NCBI GenBank assembly: GCA_964654695.1
Contig: CAZZKJ010000001.1
Span: 68,468-132,467 of the forward strand
Origin: CAZZKJ01 sp964654695
GTDB lineage: Bacteria > Krumholzibacteriota > Krumholzibacteriia > WVZY01
DNA: 64,000 nt
Reading direction: 5' to 3'
In this document: positions 36,095-45,386 of the stretch, in pieces
How the letters are laid out: every line of letters begins with the position of its first letter
Numbering within the stretch: position 1 is the stretch's first letter
Made by a program: the position numbers and the translations under genes
The notes under the pieces: model-generated
The model's database searches: none
Told to the model about the DNA's origin: nothing
The model's input: only the letters and a program-made list of their open reading frames with translations

Positions 36095-39000
36095 TGGAAT
36101 ATCCACACGGCAGATCATTTATTTCGAGCGGCTCCCTTGGAGGAGGCGGTTTTAACCTTACGCATGCGCGAATAATGGAGCTATTTGCCATGCTGGCCAT
36201 AGTCTTCTTCGCTCAAGCTCTGGCGGAGCTCGCGCTTGATACAAATGTTCTTTTGAGCATATTCCTGGCGGCTTCTTTTTTACAGTATTATAACGAAATC
36301 TTTTGGAGGCGTGTCGGCAGGCGTTATTCATGGCCGCCGCTGCGAACGGATAAAATTACCGTCCTGAATTCATGTTATGTGGATCTTCTGGCCGTAATGA
36401 CGCTGGTTTATTTCAGCGGAAGCGTGCAGAGTCCATTTCTGTTTCTTCTGAGCGCTTCTCTGTTCTTCGCCCTGAATCTGATGAATTTGAGGACCGCGGT
36501 GCTGTATTTCCTTGTTCCCGCCATGGGTATGATCGCGGCGCTGGGCTATCTTGAGCTGATTCAAATCATTCCGCATTATAACTGTTATTCCTTCCTGGAT
36601 GATATTTACCTCAATCCGCATTACTACATCGGGGCGCTGCTCGTATTGGGTGCTTTTTTGAGCCTGGTTCTTTATATATCCAACTTGTTTCAAGTAAGGA
36701 TCAGGAGTTTGCTGTTCAAGCTGTGCTCGCTGCCTGCCGACGCGGATGGACGCGTGGTTGAGCTGACGCGGCTTTTTGATATAAGTATAGGTATCAATTC
36801 CGTTATTTCCCTCGATACTCTCTTAAAAATAGTCGCAAAGGAAGCTACGCTTCTTTTGTCGCAACCGTGGGCGAGCATAGTTCTTTTCAACAGCAGGCAT
36901 GAGATATCGGATTCTGCCTTCGTGGGTGTGAACCAGGACGATCAACTAAAGTTGGGAAGGAAAATCAGGCACGAAGGACTCTCTGAATGGATTTTCAATA
37001 ATAAAACAAATATTGTAATTGAAGATGTTCTCAAAGACAGGCGGACGCGTAAAAGCCATTTTCTCAACAACAGCAAAATCAGATCGTTAATTGGATATCC
37101 CCTATTGAGCGGGGACCAGGTGATGGGTGTGATTTATACTGGTGATTTTGTCGCAAAGAAGTTCAAAAAGAAACAGGTTCGGCTTCTAGCAATTCTCAGC
37201 AACCAGTTGACGATCGCTATAGAAAAAAGCCGCCTCTATGACTCGCTCGAGAGAAAGATAAGCAGCTACAAGAAAACCATCAAAAGCCTTGAAAAAGCCA
37301 ACTATCTAAAATCGGATTTTGTTTCGCACGTTTCTCATGAATTGAAAACCCCGCTGACTTCCATGAAGGCGTATGTTGAGACGCTTTATACGAATATAGA
37401 CGATCCCGCCTTTCACCAGAAAAAACAGTTTCTTGAAATACTAATGAAGGAGACGGATAGGCTGATAAGAATAGTAAAAGATATCCTTGATGTTTCAAAA
37501 ATCGAATTCGGTGAAAGACCTATTAATAAGAAGAGTTTTAATATCGAAAATGTGATCCGTGAAGTTGTATCAATAATGCAGCCGGGCTTGAATGAAAAGA
37601 AAATGAAGCTGGTAATGATGATACCGGACGGGGTTCCCAACGTGGAGGCAGATCCCGACTTGATAAAGCAGGTTTTCATCAATCTGATAAATAACGCAAT
37701 CAAATATTCACTTCAGGGTTCGACAATTACAATAAATGTCGAGGAAGAGCCGGTGGAATTATCGATTAACGTCGAGGACGAAGGTATAGGGATTTCCGAG
37801 GAAGAGCTCGAACATATTTTTGAAAAGTATTTCCGGTCTGAATCCGGGGACACCGCCAGGTTCGAAGGCGCCGGGTTGGGATTGGCAATAGTAAAAAATA
37901 TAGTCGAGCAGCACGGCGGTTCCATTCGCGCGCAGAGCAAGAAAGACAAAGGCAGCAAATTTACTTTTTCGATACCCAAAGAACACTGCGTAAATGATCT
38001 GCTTGGCTATATCTCAGAAATGATAAGTGCCAAGGAAGAACTGCATGAAATGCTGGAATTGATTGCAAAAATGATCGCTGATCTTTTGTCCGCGAAGATC
38101 GTATCCCTGATGCTTTTAGATCAAAACAGGGCTGAATTGTTCATAAAAATATCCTACGGTTTGGAGGATTGGGTGGTCGAGCAGGCGCGTTTGAAGTTGG
38201 GAGAAGGAATAGCCGGCAAAGTGGCCGAGAGCGGCGCTCCGCTGTTGATAGATAATATCGAACAAAACGAGATCTACACATGCATCAATAATCCGCAGTA
38301 TGAAACCATGTCGCTTTTGAGCGTTCCTCTATATGTAAATAACGTGGTTGTAGGCGTAATCAATGTCAATAATAAGATTTCAGGCAAGGCCTTCAACCAG
38401 GATGATATGAATCTGCTTATTTCTTTCGGCGAGCGGATTTCACGCGCCTTAGAGCGTGTCAGAAAAGCAACCGACACGAATGAATTTTTGGAAGATACGG
38501 TAGAAGGATTCCGTAAAATGCTGGAAAGCCAGGAAAAAAGCAAATCCTTGGAAATAATCGTCAACCTGACCGTTAAATTGTGCAGGCGACTGGGGCTGGA
38601 CGAAAAAAAGGTCAAAGTCATCCAGTATGTCGCCAGCGTTCATGATATTGGGATGACAAAGGTAAGCGACGAGATATTAAACAAAGCTCTCAACCTTACG
38701 TCCCAAGAAAAGGAAGAAATTTATAAGCACCCTGAAATGGGTACGGAGATCATGAGACCGCTCGAGTTCGTCGAATTGGCAAGCAACATAATTTTATACC
38801 ATCATGAGCAAGTAGACGGCAATGGATACCCGATGGGATTGAGAGGTGACGAAATTCCCATAGGATCGAGAATCCTCGCCGTGATAGACGCTTACGAATC
38901 GATGATTAGCGATAAGCCTTATCGAAATAAAATGAGCGTAGAAGATGCGGTCAAGGAACTCATTGATAATTCAGGAACGCAGTTTGACCGGGAAGTAGTC

Positions 39001-39105
39001 GAAGCATTTATTGACGTGCTGAAAAACGAGGGACAGCTGTCTATCACTCAGAGCCGCCGCTCGAAAAAGAAACTGAAAAGCAAGATCGCCACCACGTCTT
39101 TTTAG
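36094..39105 (+). CDS. Membrane histidine kinase fused to GAF and HD-GYP domains
   Basis: A 1003-residue fusion. Residues ~25-205 contain five or six membrane helices. A GAF domain (about 230-385) and a short coiled coil follow. The HisKA has SHELKTPLTSMKAY with His415, and the HATPase (about 520-635) is complete, with NLINNAIKY, DEGIGIS, GAGLGLAIV. A second GAF (about 650-790) leads to an HD-GYP domain (about 815-985) with His850-Asp851 (VHDIGMTK), YHHEQVDGNGYP (Gly911-Tyr-Pro913) and RILAVIDAYESM. All residues expected for c-di-GMP phosphodiesterase activity appear present. Joining a full kinase and an HD-GYP in one chain is unusual; kinases normally reach HD-GYP through a separate receiver. 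Confidence 0.88.
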   Translation: MEYPHGRSFISSGSLGGGGFNLTHARIMELFAMLAIVFFAQALAELALDTNVLLSIFLAASFLQYYNEIFWRRVGRRYSWPPLRTDKITVLNSCYVDLLAVMTLVYFSGSVQSPFLFLLSASLFFALNLMNLRTAVLYFLVPAMGMIAALGYLELIQIIPHYNCYSFLDDIYLNPHYYIGALLVLGAFLSLVLYISNLFQVRIRSLLFKLCSLPADADGRVVELTRLFDISIGINSVISLDTLLKIVAKEATLLLSQPWASIVLFNSRHEISDSAFVGVNQDDQLKLGRKIRHEGLSEWIFNNKTNIVIEDVLKDRRTRKSHFLNNSKIRSLIGYPLLSGDQVMGVIYTGDFVAKKFKKKQVRLLAILSNQLTIAIEKSRLYDSLERKISSYKKTIKSLEKANYLKSDFVSHVSHELKTPLTSMKAYVETLYTNIDDPAFHQKKQFLEILMKETDRLIRIVKDILDVSKIEFGERPINKKSFNIENVIREVVSIMQPGLNEKKMKLVMMIPDGVPNVEADPDLIKQVFINLINNAIKYSLQGSTITINVEEEPVELSINVEDEGIGISEEELEHIFEKYFRSESGDTARFEGAGLGLAIVKNIVEQHGGSIRAQSKKDKGSKFTFSIPKEHCVNDLLGYISEMISAKEELHEMLELIAKMIADLLSAKIVSLMLLDQNRAELFIKISYGLEDWVVEQARLKLGEGIAGKVAESGAPLLIDNIEQNEIYTCINNPQYETMSLLSVPLYVNNVVVGVINVNNKISGKAFNQDDMNLLISFGERISRALERVRKATDTNEFLEDTVEGFRKMLESQEKSKSLEIIVNLTVKLCRRLGLDEKKVKVIQYVASVHDIGMTKVSDEILNKALNLTSQEKEEIYKHPEMGTEIMRPLEFVELASNIILYHHEQVDGNGYPMGLRGDEIPIGSRILAVIDAYESMISDKPYRNKMSVEDAVKELIDNSGTQFDREVVEAFIDVLKNEGQLSITQSRRSKKKLKSKIATTSF

Positions 39106-39111
39106 AATTGA

Positions 39112-42100
39112 ATGACCGGAAATAACGCCATGAGCCTTATAGAACGAATATATTCAACGGGAACGCTTAATGCGGATTACTTCGTACTTCTGAGCGTTTT
39201 TACCCTGCTGTGGTTTATTGGGGCGCGCTTGGACCGGAGTTCGGGCTCCGGAAAGGAACTGCAGGCCGCTTTTGCCAGCGTATCAGCCCTGTATATAAGC
39301 AGGATGCTGGGAGTAATGCTGCGAACGGGCAGGCTCGAAGAAGGAGGCATATGGACGGTTGCGGCGCTTATTCTGAACACGGCGGGATTATTTTTTACAG
39401 CGCTCTTCTCCCTGAAAGTTTTGAACGAGACCAGAGCCGGCGAGCACGATGCTGCCGGAGATCAATCCGAAGGATCTAGTTGCAACGGAAGCTACCTGCT
39501 TCGACACTCTCTCTATGCGGCCGGTGCCGGATTGTTGTCCGCTTATACGCTAGCGGCTGTGGGAACATTGTCTTTAACAATTTCGCAAATCGCCGGTTTC
39601 GGCTGTCTTGCGGCGGCGCTGCGGATCTTTTCTGTATGGATTCCCAGGATTAAAAGATGTCGCATAAATATAAAAAAAGCCGTAATCGTATCCAGCCTGC
39701 TTCTGGGATGTTCCTGGATCGCGTTTCATGCTATGTATGCGTTCCTTATTTACGCTCCGCTGGATCTACTGCTGTTTTCAAGGACGATCGACCTGCTGTT
39801 TGTTAGCTCGCTGATCATCGGTTTTCAAAGAGGAAGAGTTGAGGAAAAACTCAAATACAGGGACAAAGCGGCCACGAGCAGTGAAGAAGTAGAGAAATCA
39901 AAGGAAGAACTGCAAAGACTCCAGAATATAACATCGCAGATCTTTGAAGACAACAGCGAGATGGTCAAAAAACTGAGGTCCCAAACAAGGCTCCTGATCA
40001 AGAAATCTGAGAATCTCGAGAAACTTCTGAGCATGGGACAGGCCATCCAGAAAAAGCGAAATCTCAAAGAACTGCTGCAAATGATAGTGGAACTCGTCAG
40101 GGAAAACCTGGGCTTCAATACGGTAATCCTGCGGTTGTTGATTGAAAAATCCCAAAGCTTCGAGTCAAAAGCTTTTGTAGGTTTGAGTGAAGAGGTTAAG
40201 GACACGGTTTTAAATTACAGGATTCCGAAATCCGAATTCGAAAAGATAATCGAACCGCGTTTCAAAATAAGCAGAAGCTATTTTATAAAAAACAGTTCCC
40301 CCTGGTACGGAGAAGATATTGAGCAAAAAGAAAAATACCTGGTCAATGATACCTGGCGGGAAGTCGACATGCTGATTGTTCCCATGATCGGAGAGGACAA
40401 CAAGCTAATCGGCTATCTCTCTGTTGAAGATCCTCGCGATGTCGAAGTGCCCGTGGCCGATGTTATAGAGAATCTTGAAAATATTGCGGGACTGGCGGTT
40501 ATTGCGATTAAAAATGCTAATCTTTTCAAGGAGATGGAAGAAAAAAACGAGAAACTCAGAGTATACACGGAGAAGCTTAAAAGCCTCAACAAGATGAAAT
40601 CAGATTTTGTCGCCACCGTGTCGCACGAATTCAAAACGCCGCTTACGTCTATAAAAGCATACTGCGAGACACTTATAAATAATTCGGAGAATATGGATCG
40701 GAAGATATTCAAAGAATTCCTGATGATTATTAATGAAGAGAGCGACCGTCTGATGACTTTGATCGAGGACATTTTGAGCTTCTCGCAGATGGAATCGGGG
40801 GCAATCAAGTTTGAAAGAGCTTCATGTAATCTGAACGAACTGGTAAATACCGTCAGTAAAGAACAAAAAGTGAACTTTGAGACGAAAAACATTGCATTGC
40901 AAATCGATCTTCCGGAAAAAGATGTGAAAATCCGAGCCGATCGGGATCTCATAAAGCAGCTGTTGGTTAACCTGATTAATAACGCTGCCAAATTTACCCG
41001 AGACGGAGGCAGAGTCTTCATTTATTTGGAGGACGAGATGGTTTCGGCCCGAATTATCGTTGAGGATAATGGTATTGGTGTGCCTGAAAATCAAATGGAA
41101 AGAATTTTCGATCATTTCCACCAGGCCGACAATTCCAGTACAAGGCGGCATAGCGGATCCGGGTTAGGACTCGCGCTCTGCAAGAACATAGTAGAATGGC
41201 ATGATGGAAGGATCTGGGTTGAAAACGTCGATGGAGGGGGGGCAAGGTTCGTGGCCGTTATTCCAAAGAAACAAGCCGTCGTGAGGAGAAGGGATAACTC
41301 TCAAAGGGGACCCATGCGCAGATTGGAAATCGAGAGATATCTCGAACTGTTGATAGAGATGGTAGCTGAACTGCTCATGGTGAAAAGAGCTTCACTGATG
41401 CTTTTTGACTTATCCAGGACTGAATTAAAAATCGAAAGTGCAATAGGTATAGACGAGGATATTGTTGAAAACGTGCGCGTCAAAATTGGCGATTCCATAT
41501 CCGGCAAGGTGGTTGAAGAAGGCGAGACCTACCTGGTGGAAGATATAGAGAATGACCCCAGAACGGGGAGAGTCAATAATGAATTCGTATACGAATCCAA
41601 ATCTTTCCTGAGTGTGCCGATAAAAATTAACGGTGAAATAATCGGCGTGGTTAACGCAGCGAACCCAATTAAGAAGGAACATTTCACGCAGGAAGACAAA
41701 AACCTGTTGGAATTATTCGTTGAAAGAATCTCTCATGCAATTCAAAAACTCGAAGAATTCAATAATGTTTCAGAAGATTTCGAAAAAATAAGAATCACCT
41801 TGAAATCCATCCTGGATACAAAACGTTACATTGATGTTCAAAACGAATTCGATTTGTCCGAGTTGGTTGTCAAAACAGCGGAAAAATTAGGTCTAGGTGA
41901 AGAAGAACAGGCAACGCTCCGGTACGCTCTCAATATCTATGATGTCGGCCTGACGGAGATTGGATGCCACATTATCAAGAATCCGAGCGAACTAACGAAT
42001 GAAGACAGGAGCAAAATTGAAAACCACACCATTGCCGGCATTGAACTGCTGCAAGCCATCGAAGCGATGCCTAAAATCAAGGATATAGTTCTCTATCACC

Positions 42101-42417
42101 ACGAGAACTTCGATGGATCGGGCTACCCGGGAAGGTTATCAGGCAAGACCATTCCGGTCGGCGCCAGGATTATTCGCGTTGCCGATTCTTTTCGGGCATT
42201 GATATCGCAAAGGCCATACCAGAAGCGCTTTAGCGCAAACGAGGCCGTTGAAGTATTAAAACACCGAAAGGGAACATTTTTTGATCCTGAAGTCGTAGAA
42301 GCCTTTATCGAAGCTGTTAACGACGGCGGACGGACGGCTAAGTTTCCAGGATCGAAACAGAAAATCAATAATTTATCAGGGAACAAAATCGAGATGTTGA
42401 AGCTCAAGGAGGAATGA
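39112..42417 (+). CDS. Membrane histidine kinase fused to GAF and degenerate HD-GYP domain (paralogue)
   Basis: An 1101-residue paralogue of the preceding protein with the same order: about seven membrane helices (to ~245), a coiled coil (about 250-310), GAF (about 315-475), HisKA with SHEFKTPLTSIKAY and His505, HATPase with NLINNAAKF, DNGIGVP and GSGLGLALC, a second GAF (about 735-890) and HD-GYP (about 915-1075). In the last domain the catalytic HD pair is Tyr943-Asp944 (NIYDVGLTE), while HHENFDGSGYP (Gly1004-Tyr-Pro1006) is kept. Loss of the metal-binding histidine suggests a non-catalytic, nucleotide-sensing or heteromeric role beside the intact copy. It starts at ATG 39112, six bases after the upstream stop. 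Confidence 0.87.
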   Translation: MTGNNAMSLIERIYSTGTLNADYFVLLSVFTLLWFIGARLDRSSGSGKELQAAFASVSALYISRMLGVMLRTGRLEEGGIWTVAALILNTAGLFFTALFSLKVLNETRAGEHDAAGDQSEGSSCNGSYLLRHSLYAAGAGLLSAYTLAAVGTLSLTISQIAGFGCLAAALRIFSVWIPRIKRCRINIKKAVIVSSLLLGCSWIAFHAMYAFLIYAPLDLLLFSRTIDLLFVSSLIIGFQRGRVEEKLKYRDKAATSSEEVEKSKEELQRLQNITSQIFEDNSEMVKKLRSQTRLLIKKSENLEKLLSMGQAIQKKRNLKELLQMIVELVRENLGFNTVILRLLIEKSQSFESKAFVGLSEEVKDTVLNYRIPKSEFEKIIEPRFKISRSYFIKNSSPWYGEDIEQKEKYLVNDTWREVDMLIVPMIGEDNKLIGYLSVEDPRDVEVPVADVIENLENIAGLAVIAIKNANLFKEMEEKNEKLRVYTEKLKSLNKMKSDFVATVSHEFKTPLTSIKAYCETLINNSENMDRKIFKEFLMIINEESDRLMTLIEDILSFSQMESGAIKFERASCNLNELVNTVSKEQKVNFETKNIALQIDLPEKDVKIRADRDLIKQLLVNLINNAAKFTRDGGRVFIYLEDEMVSARIIVEDNGIGVPENQMERIFDHFHQADNSSTRRHSGSGLGLALCKNIVEWHDGRIWVENVDGGGARFVAVIPKKQAVVRRRDNSQRGPMRRLEIERYLELLIEMVAELLMVKRASLMLFDLSRTELKIESAIGIDEDIVENVRVKIGDSISGKVVEEGETYLVEDIENDPRTGRVNNEFVYESKSFLSVPIKINGEIIGVVNAANPIKKEHFTQEDKNLLELFVERISHAIQKLEEFNNVSEDFEKIRITLKSILDTKRYIDVQNEFDLSELVVKTAEKLGLGEEEQATLRYALNIYDVGLTEIGCHIIKNPSELTNEDRSKIENHTIAGIELLQAIEAMPKIKDIVLYHHENFDGSGYPGRLSGKTIPVGARIIRVADSFRALISQRPYQKRFSANEAVEVLKHRKGTFFDPEVVEAFIEAVNDGGRTAKFPGSKQKINNLSGNKIEMLKLKEE

Positions 42418-42418
42418 T

Positions 42419-42796
42419 ATGCATAAGGGAAAGATCCTGGTCGTGGATGATGAAGTCTATATACTTCATATCCTCGATTTCAGCCTTGGAGCGGAAGGAT
42501 TCGAGGTAATCACCGCAAATAACGGCGAACTTGCAATCGAGAAGGCCAAACAGGAAAAACCGGATCTGATAGTGTTGGACATAATGATGCCGGTGTTGGA
42601 TGGATACGAAACATGCAGACGGCTTAAGAGGCTTTCAGAAACGAAAGAGATTCCGGTTGTGCTGCTGACGGCAAAAGGCCGCGATGTGGACAAGAGATTG
42701 GGGTTCGAAGTGGGCGCCATAGATTATATTGTGAAACCGTTCAGTCCGAACAGTTTAATCGGCAGAATTCAGGACATTTTAGGATGCAGGAAGTAA
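42419..42796 (+). CDS. Single-domain response regulator (receiver only)
   Basis: A 125-residue CheY-like protein: VVDDE (Asp10-Asp11), phospho-acceptor Asp54 in VLDIMMP, LLTAKG and VKPFSP. There is no output domain. It closes the operon, starting one base after the previous stop behind a strong AGGAGG located in the end of the upstream gene. As with other stand-alone receivers (Spo0F- or DivK-like), it probably shuttles phosphate between the kinases of the cluster or binds a target when phosphorylated. Confidence 0.92.
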   Translation: MHKGKILVVDDEVYILHILDFSLGAEGFEVITANNGELAIEKAKQEKPDLIVLDIMMPVLDGYETCRRLKRLSETKEIPVVLLTAKGRDVDKRLGFEVGAIDYIVKPFSPNSLIGRIQDILGCRK

Positions 42797-42878
42797 ATGG
42801 CGGCTGAAACCGTTTGCTTCAAATTTTCGGCAAGCGATGGGCTTGCCTGCCGGCATCCGGCGGTTTATAATCTCCCCG

Positions 42879-45110
42879 ATGAGCGCAATTCAATCCTTCC
42901 ATACTAAGCCGAAGCTTTTATACGCCCAGGTGGCGCTGCCGGTTCCTGTTAATAACCTGTTTACCTACTCCATTCCTCATGAGTTGATATCCCTCATTTT
43001 CGCGGGCTGCAGGGTCGAAGTACCCTTTGGCCGGAGGATTCTGACTGGGATGGTCGCGGAAGTCTCCAACAAGACCTCGGTCAAAGGAATAAAAGCAATC
43101 CGCCGTATTGTTGACCCGGCATTATCCGGGAATTTAATGAAGCTCTCTGAATGGATGGCGGGTTATTACGGATGTTCTCTCGGTGAAGCGGCACAGGCCG
43201 TTCTTCCGGCGGGTATGAAAAAGTTGTCCTCTCCCGCCCGTCTCTCCGGCCGGGTGGAAGCTGTTATAAATAGAAATCCCGGCGGTATAGAAATGCAGTT
43301 GAAGAAAACTCCCCGGCAGCTCGGTCTTTTTCATGCGCTGGTCGCAGCGGGGGGAGCCGCGGATCTCGAAGATGTACTTGACAACTGGGGTTTTTCGAGA
43401 AATATCTTGAAAGAGCTTATATCCAAGGGATTTGCCGCCATGAAACCCCGTCTTTCGAAATCCGCCCTGGATGCAATCGATGCCGAAAACATAAAGCTCA
43501 ATCCCGACCAGGAAAAATGTGTCAATGAAATCATTTCCGCACTGGACGGCGGAGGATTCGCCTCCTTTTTGCTGCACGGCATCACGGGCAGCGGAAAAAC
43601 CGAAATATACATAAGAGCCGCCGAACATGTTTTATCACGCGGCGGCGGATGCATAATTATGGTTCCGGAAATAGGGCTCCTTCCCCAAGCCGTTGCCAGG
43701 TATAAAAAAGTCTTCGGGGTTTTTTTAGAGGTTATTCACAGCCGATTGAGCAGGGCAAAAAGATATGAGATTTGGAAAAAAGCGGAATCGGGCGAATGCA
43801 GACTCGTTCTGGGTCCACGCTCTGCTGTTTTCAGCCCCGTCAATAATTTAAGTCTTATCATCGTGGATGAGGAGCAGGACGGCTCTTACAAGCAAAATGA
43901 CAAACCCAGGTACCACGCCCGCAGTGTTGCGATGATGCGCGGGAAATTCGAAGATCTGGCCGTAGTTCTTGGCTCTGCGACTCCGTCGGCCGAAAGCTTC
44001 CATAACGCATCTCGGGGCAGGTATTCCCTCTTGTCATTGCCAAAACGCGTCGGCGGCGCCTCCTTGCCCGTACTGCGTGTCGTCGATATGCGCAGCGAAG
44101 ACAGGGAGAACGGTTTTTTTTCACGCCTCCTTCTTGACAAGCTCGACCGGTGCATTAGCGGTGGGGGGCAGTGCATTCTTTTTTATAATAAACGCGGACA
44201 CGCACGCTTCATGCGGTGCAATTCCTGTGGTTGGACGGCACGGTGCGAAAACTGCGATATTTCGCTTGTATATCATAGAGTGGGAAGAAGTTTGAGATGC
44301 CATTACTGCGGCGCTGCGCGCGCTGCTCCGGCGCAGTGTCCGGAGTGCCGCGGGGCGGATATATTTTTTGCAGGCACTGGCACACAGCGTGTTGAAATCG
44401 ATCTTGCCGGTCTCTTTCCGGGAGCAGGCATGCTTCGGATGGATGCGGATACGACATCGGGAAGAGAAGGGCACCAAAGGATCCTCGAGAAATTCGGCAC
44501 AGGCAACTATCCAATTCTCCTTGGGACCCAAATGGTCACCAAGGGCCACCATTTCCCCGGGGTCGGTTTGGTAGGGGTTCTGTCGGCCGAGGAGGAATTG
44601 AATTTTCCCGATTTTCGATCTGCCGAAAGGGCATTTCAACAGCTCATGCAGGTATCCGGCCGGGCCGGTCGGTCGGGGCGCAGAGGGGAAGTCATCATAC
44701 AGACATATATTCCGGAGCATAATGTTTTCAATTATCTCATAAGGCATGATTTCACCGGCTTCATGCGCGAGGAGCTTTTGGTGAGAAAAAAACTCGGATA
44801 TCCGCCCTACACCCGTCTTATATCTGCGATCTGCTCCGGGACAGATCGTCGGGTGCTTCAGGAGACAGCGGCCAAATGGGCCGGCGAGCTCCGAGGGACA
44901 ATGGATAAAAGCGTGAATATACTGGGTCCGGTTCCTCCCCTTATAGAGCGGCTCAAAGGGCGTTACCGCCAGCAGGTTCTTCTCAAGGGACGGCTTACGG
45001 GTGGTGCCAAGCAGGAAGCTCAGAATATTCTACAAGTGGTAAAGACCAGGATTAAAGGAGGAGGGCAAATCGAGCTCAGGTGGGATGTTGATCCCGAATC
45101 GTTTTCCTGA
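42879..45110 (+). CDS. priA: Primosomal protein N' (replication restart helicase PriA)
   Basis: A 743-residue helicase that recognises stalled forks and reloads DnaB. An N-terminal fork-binding domain (about 10-110) is followed by Walker A GITGSGKTE (Lys near 239), MVPEIGLLPQ, the DEEQ box in IVDEEQDGSYKQ, LGSATPS and VSGRAGRSGRRGEV. The zinc-binding insert is complete, with cysteine pairs CNSC, CENC, CHYC and CPEC. ATG 42879 is preferred; an in-frame ATG at 42837 lies inside a perfect 7-bp hairpin (42829-42847), which would hinder initiation there. Confidence 0.95.
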   Translation: MSAIQSFHTKPKLLYAQVALPVPVNNLFTYSIPHELISLIFAGCRVEVPFGRRILTGMVAEVSNKTSVKGIKAIRRIVDPALSGNLMKLSEWMAGYYGCSLGEAAQAVLPAGMKKLSSPARLSGRVEAVINRNPGGIEMQLKKTPRQLGLFHALVAAGGAADLEDVLDNWGFSRNILKELISKGFAAMKPRLSKSALDAIDAENIKLNPDQEKCVNEIISALDGGGFASFLLHGITGSGKTEIYIRAAEHVLSRGGGCIIMVPEIGLLPQAVARYKKVFGVFLEVIHSRLSRAKRYEIWKKAESGECRLVLGPRSAVFSPVNNLSLIIVDEEQDGSYKQNDKPRYHARSVAMMRGKFEDLAVVLGSATPSAESFHNASRGRYSLLSLPKRVGGASLPVLRVVDMRSEDRENGFFSRLLLDKLDRCISGGGQCILFYNKRGHARFMRCNSCGWTARCENCDISLVYHRVGRSLRCHYCGAARAAPAQCPECRGADIFFAGTGTQRVEIDLAGLFPGAGMLRMDADTTSGREGHQRILEKFGTGNYPILLGTQMVTKGHHFPGVGLVGVLSAEEELNFPDFRSAERAFQQLMQVSGRAGRSGRRGEVIIQTYIPEHNVFNYLIRHDFTGFMREELLVRKKLGYPPYTRLISAICSGTDRRVLQETAAKWAGELRGTMDKSVNILGPVPPLIERLKGRYRQQVLLKGRLTGGAKQEAQNILQVVKTRIKGGGQIELRWDVDPESFS

Positions 45111-45126
45111 TCCCTCATAAAATGGC

Positions 45127-45155
45127 TTGACACGATCCGCAAAAGAGCTTATATA
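45127..45155 (+). promoter_or_regulatory. Strong sigma-70 promoter of the TPR lipoprotein gene
   Basis: A perfect TTGACA (45127-45132), a 17-base spacer and TATATA (45150-45155). The start of transcription would be near 45162, leaving a leader of about 225 bases before the ATG at 45387. The leader includes a small hairpin around CGGGA/TCCCG near 45260. Confidence 0.75.
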
Positions 45156-45386
45156 CCCTTTTGGAAACACCCTCGCAGCTCTATTTCACAAACCCACTCT
45201 GGTGACTTTTGATAAACCATCGATCTCATACAAGCTGTCTTCCTTGAGATTGCGGATTTTGCGGGAACTTCCCGGAAGAACTTGGGTGAGCCGAAACATT
45301 CTTTTTTGGAATTTAGCGTTCGATGTGGTTATTAAAAAACTGTTGATGAATAAGAGGCTGAAGGCAGTTCAAAGGGAGGAAAATCA

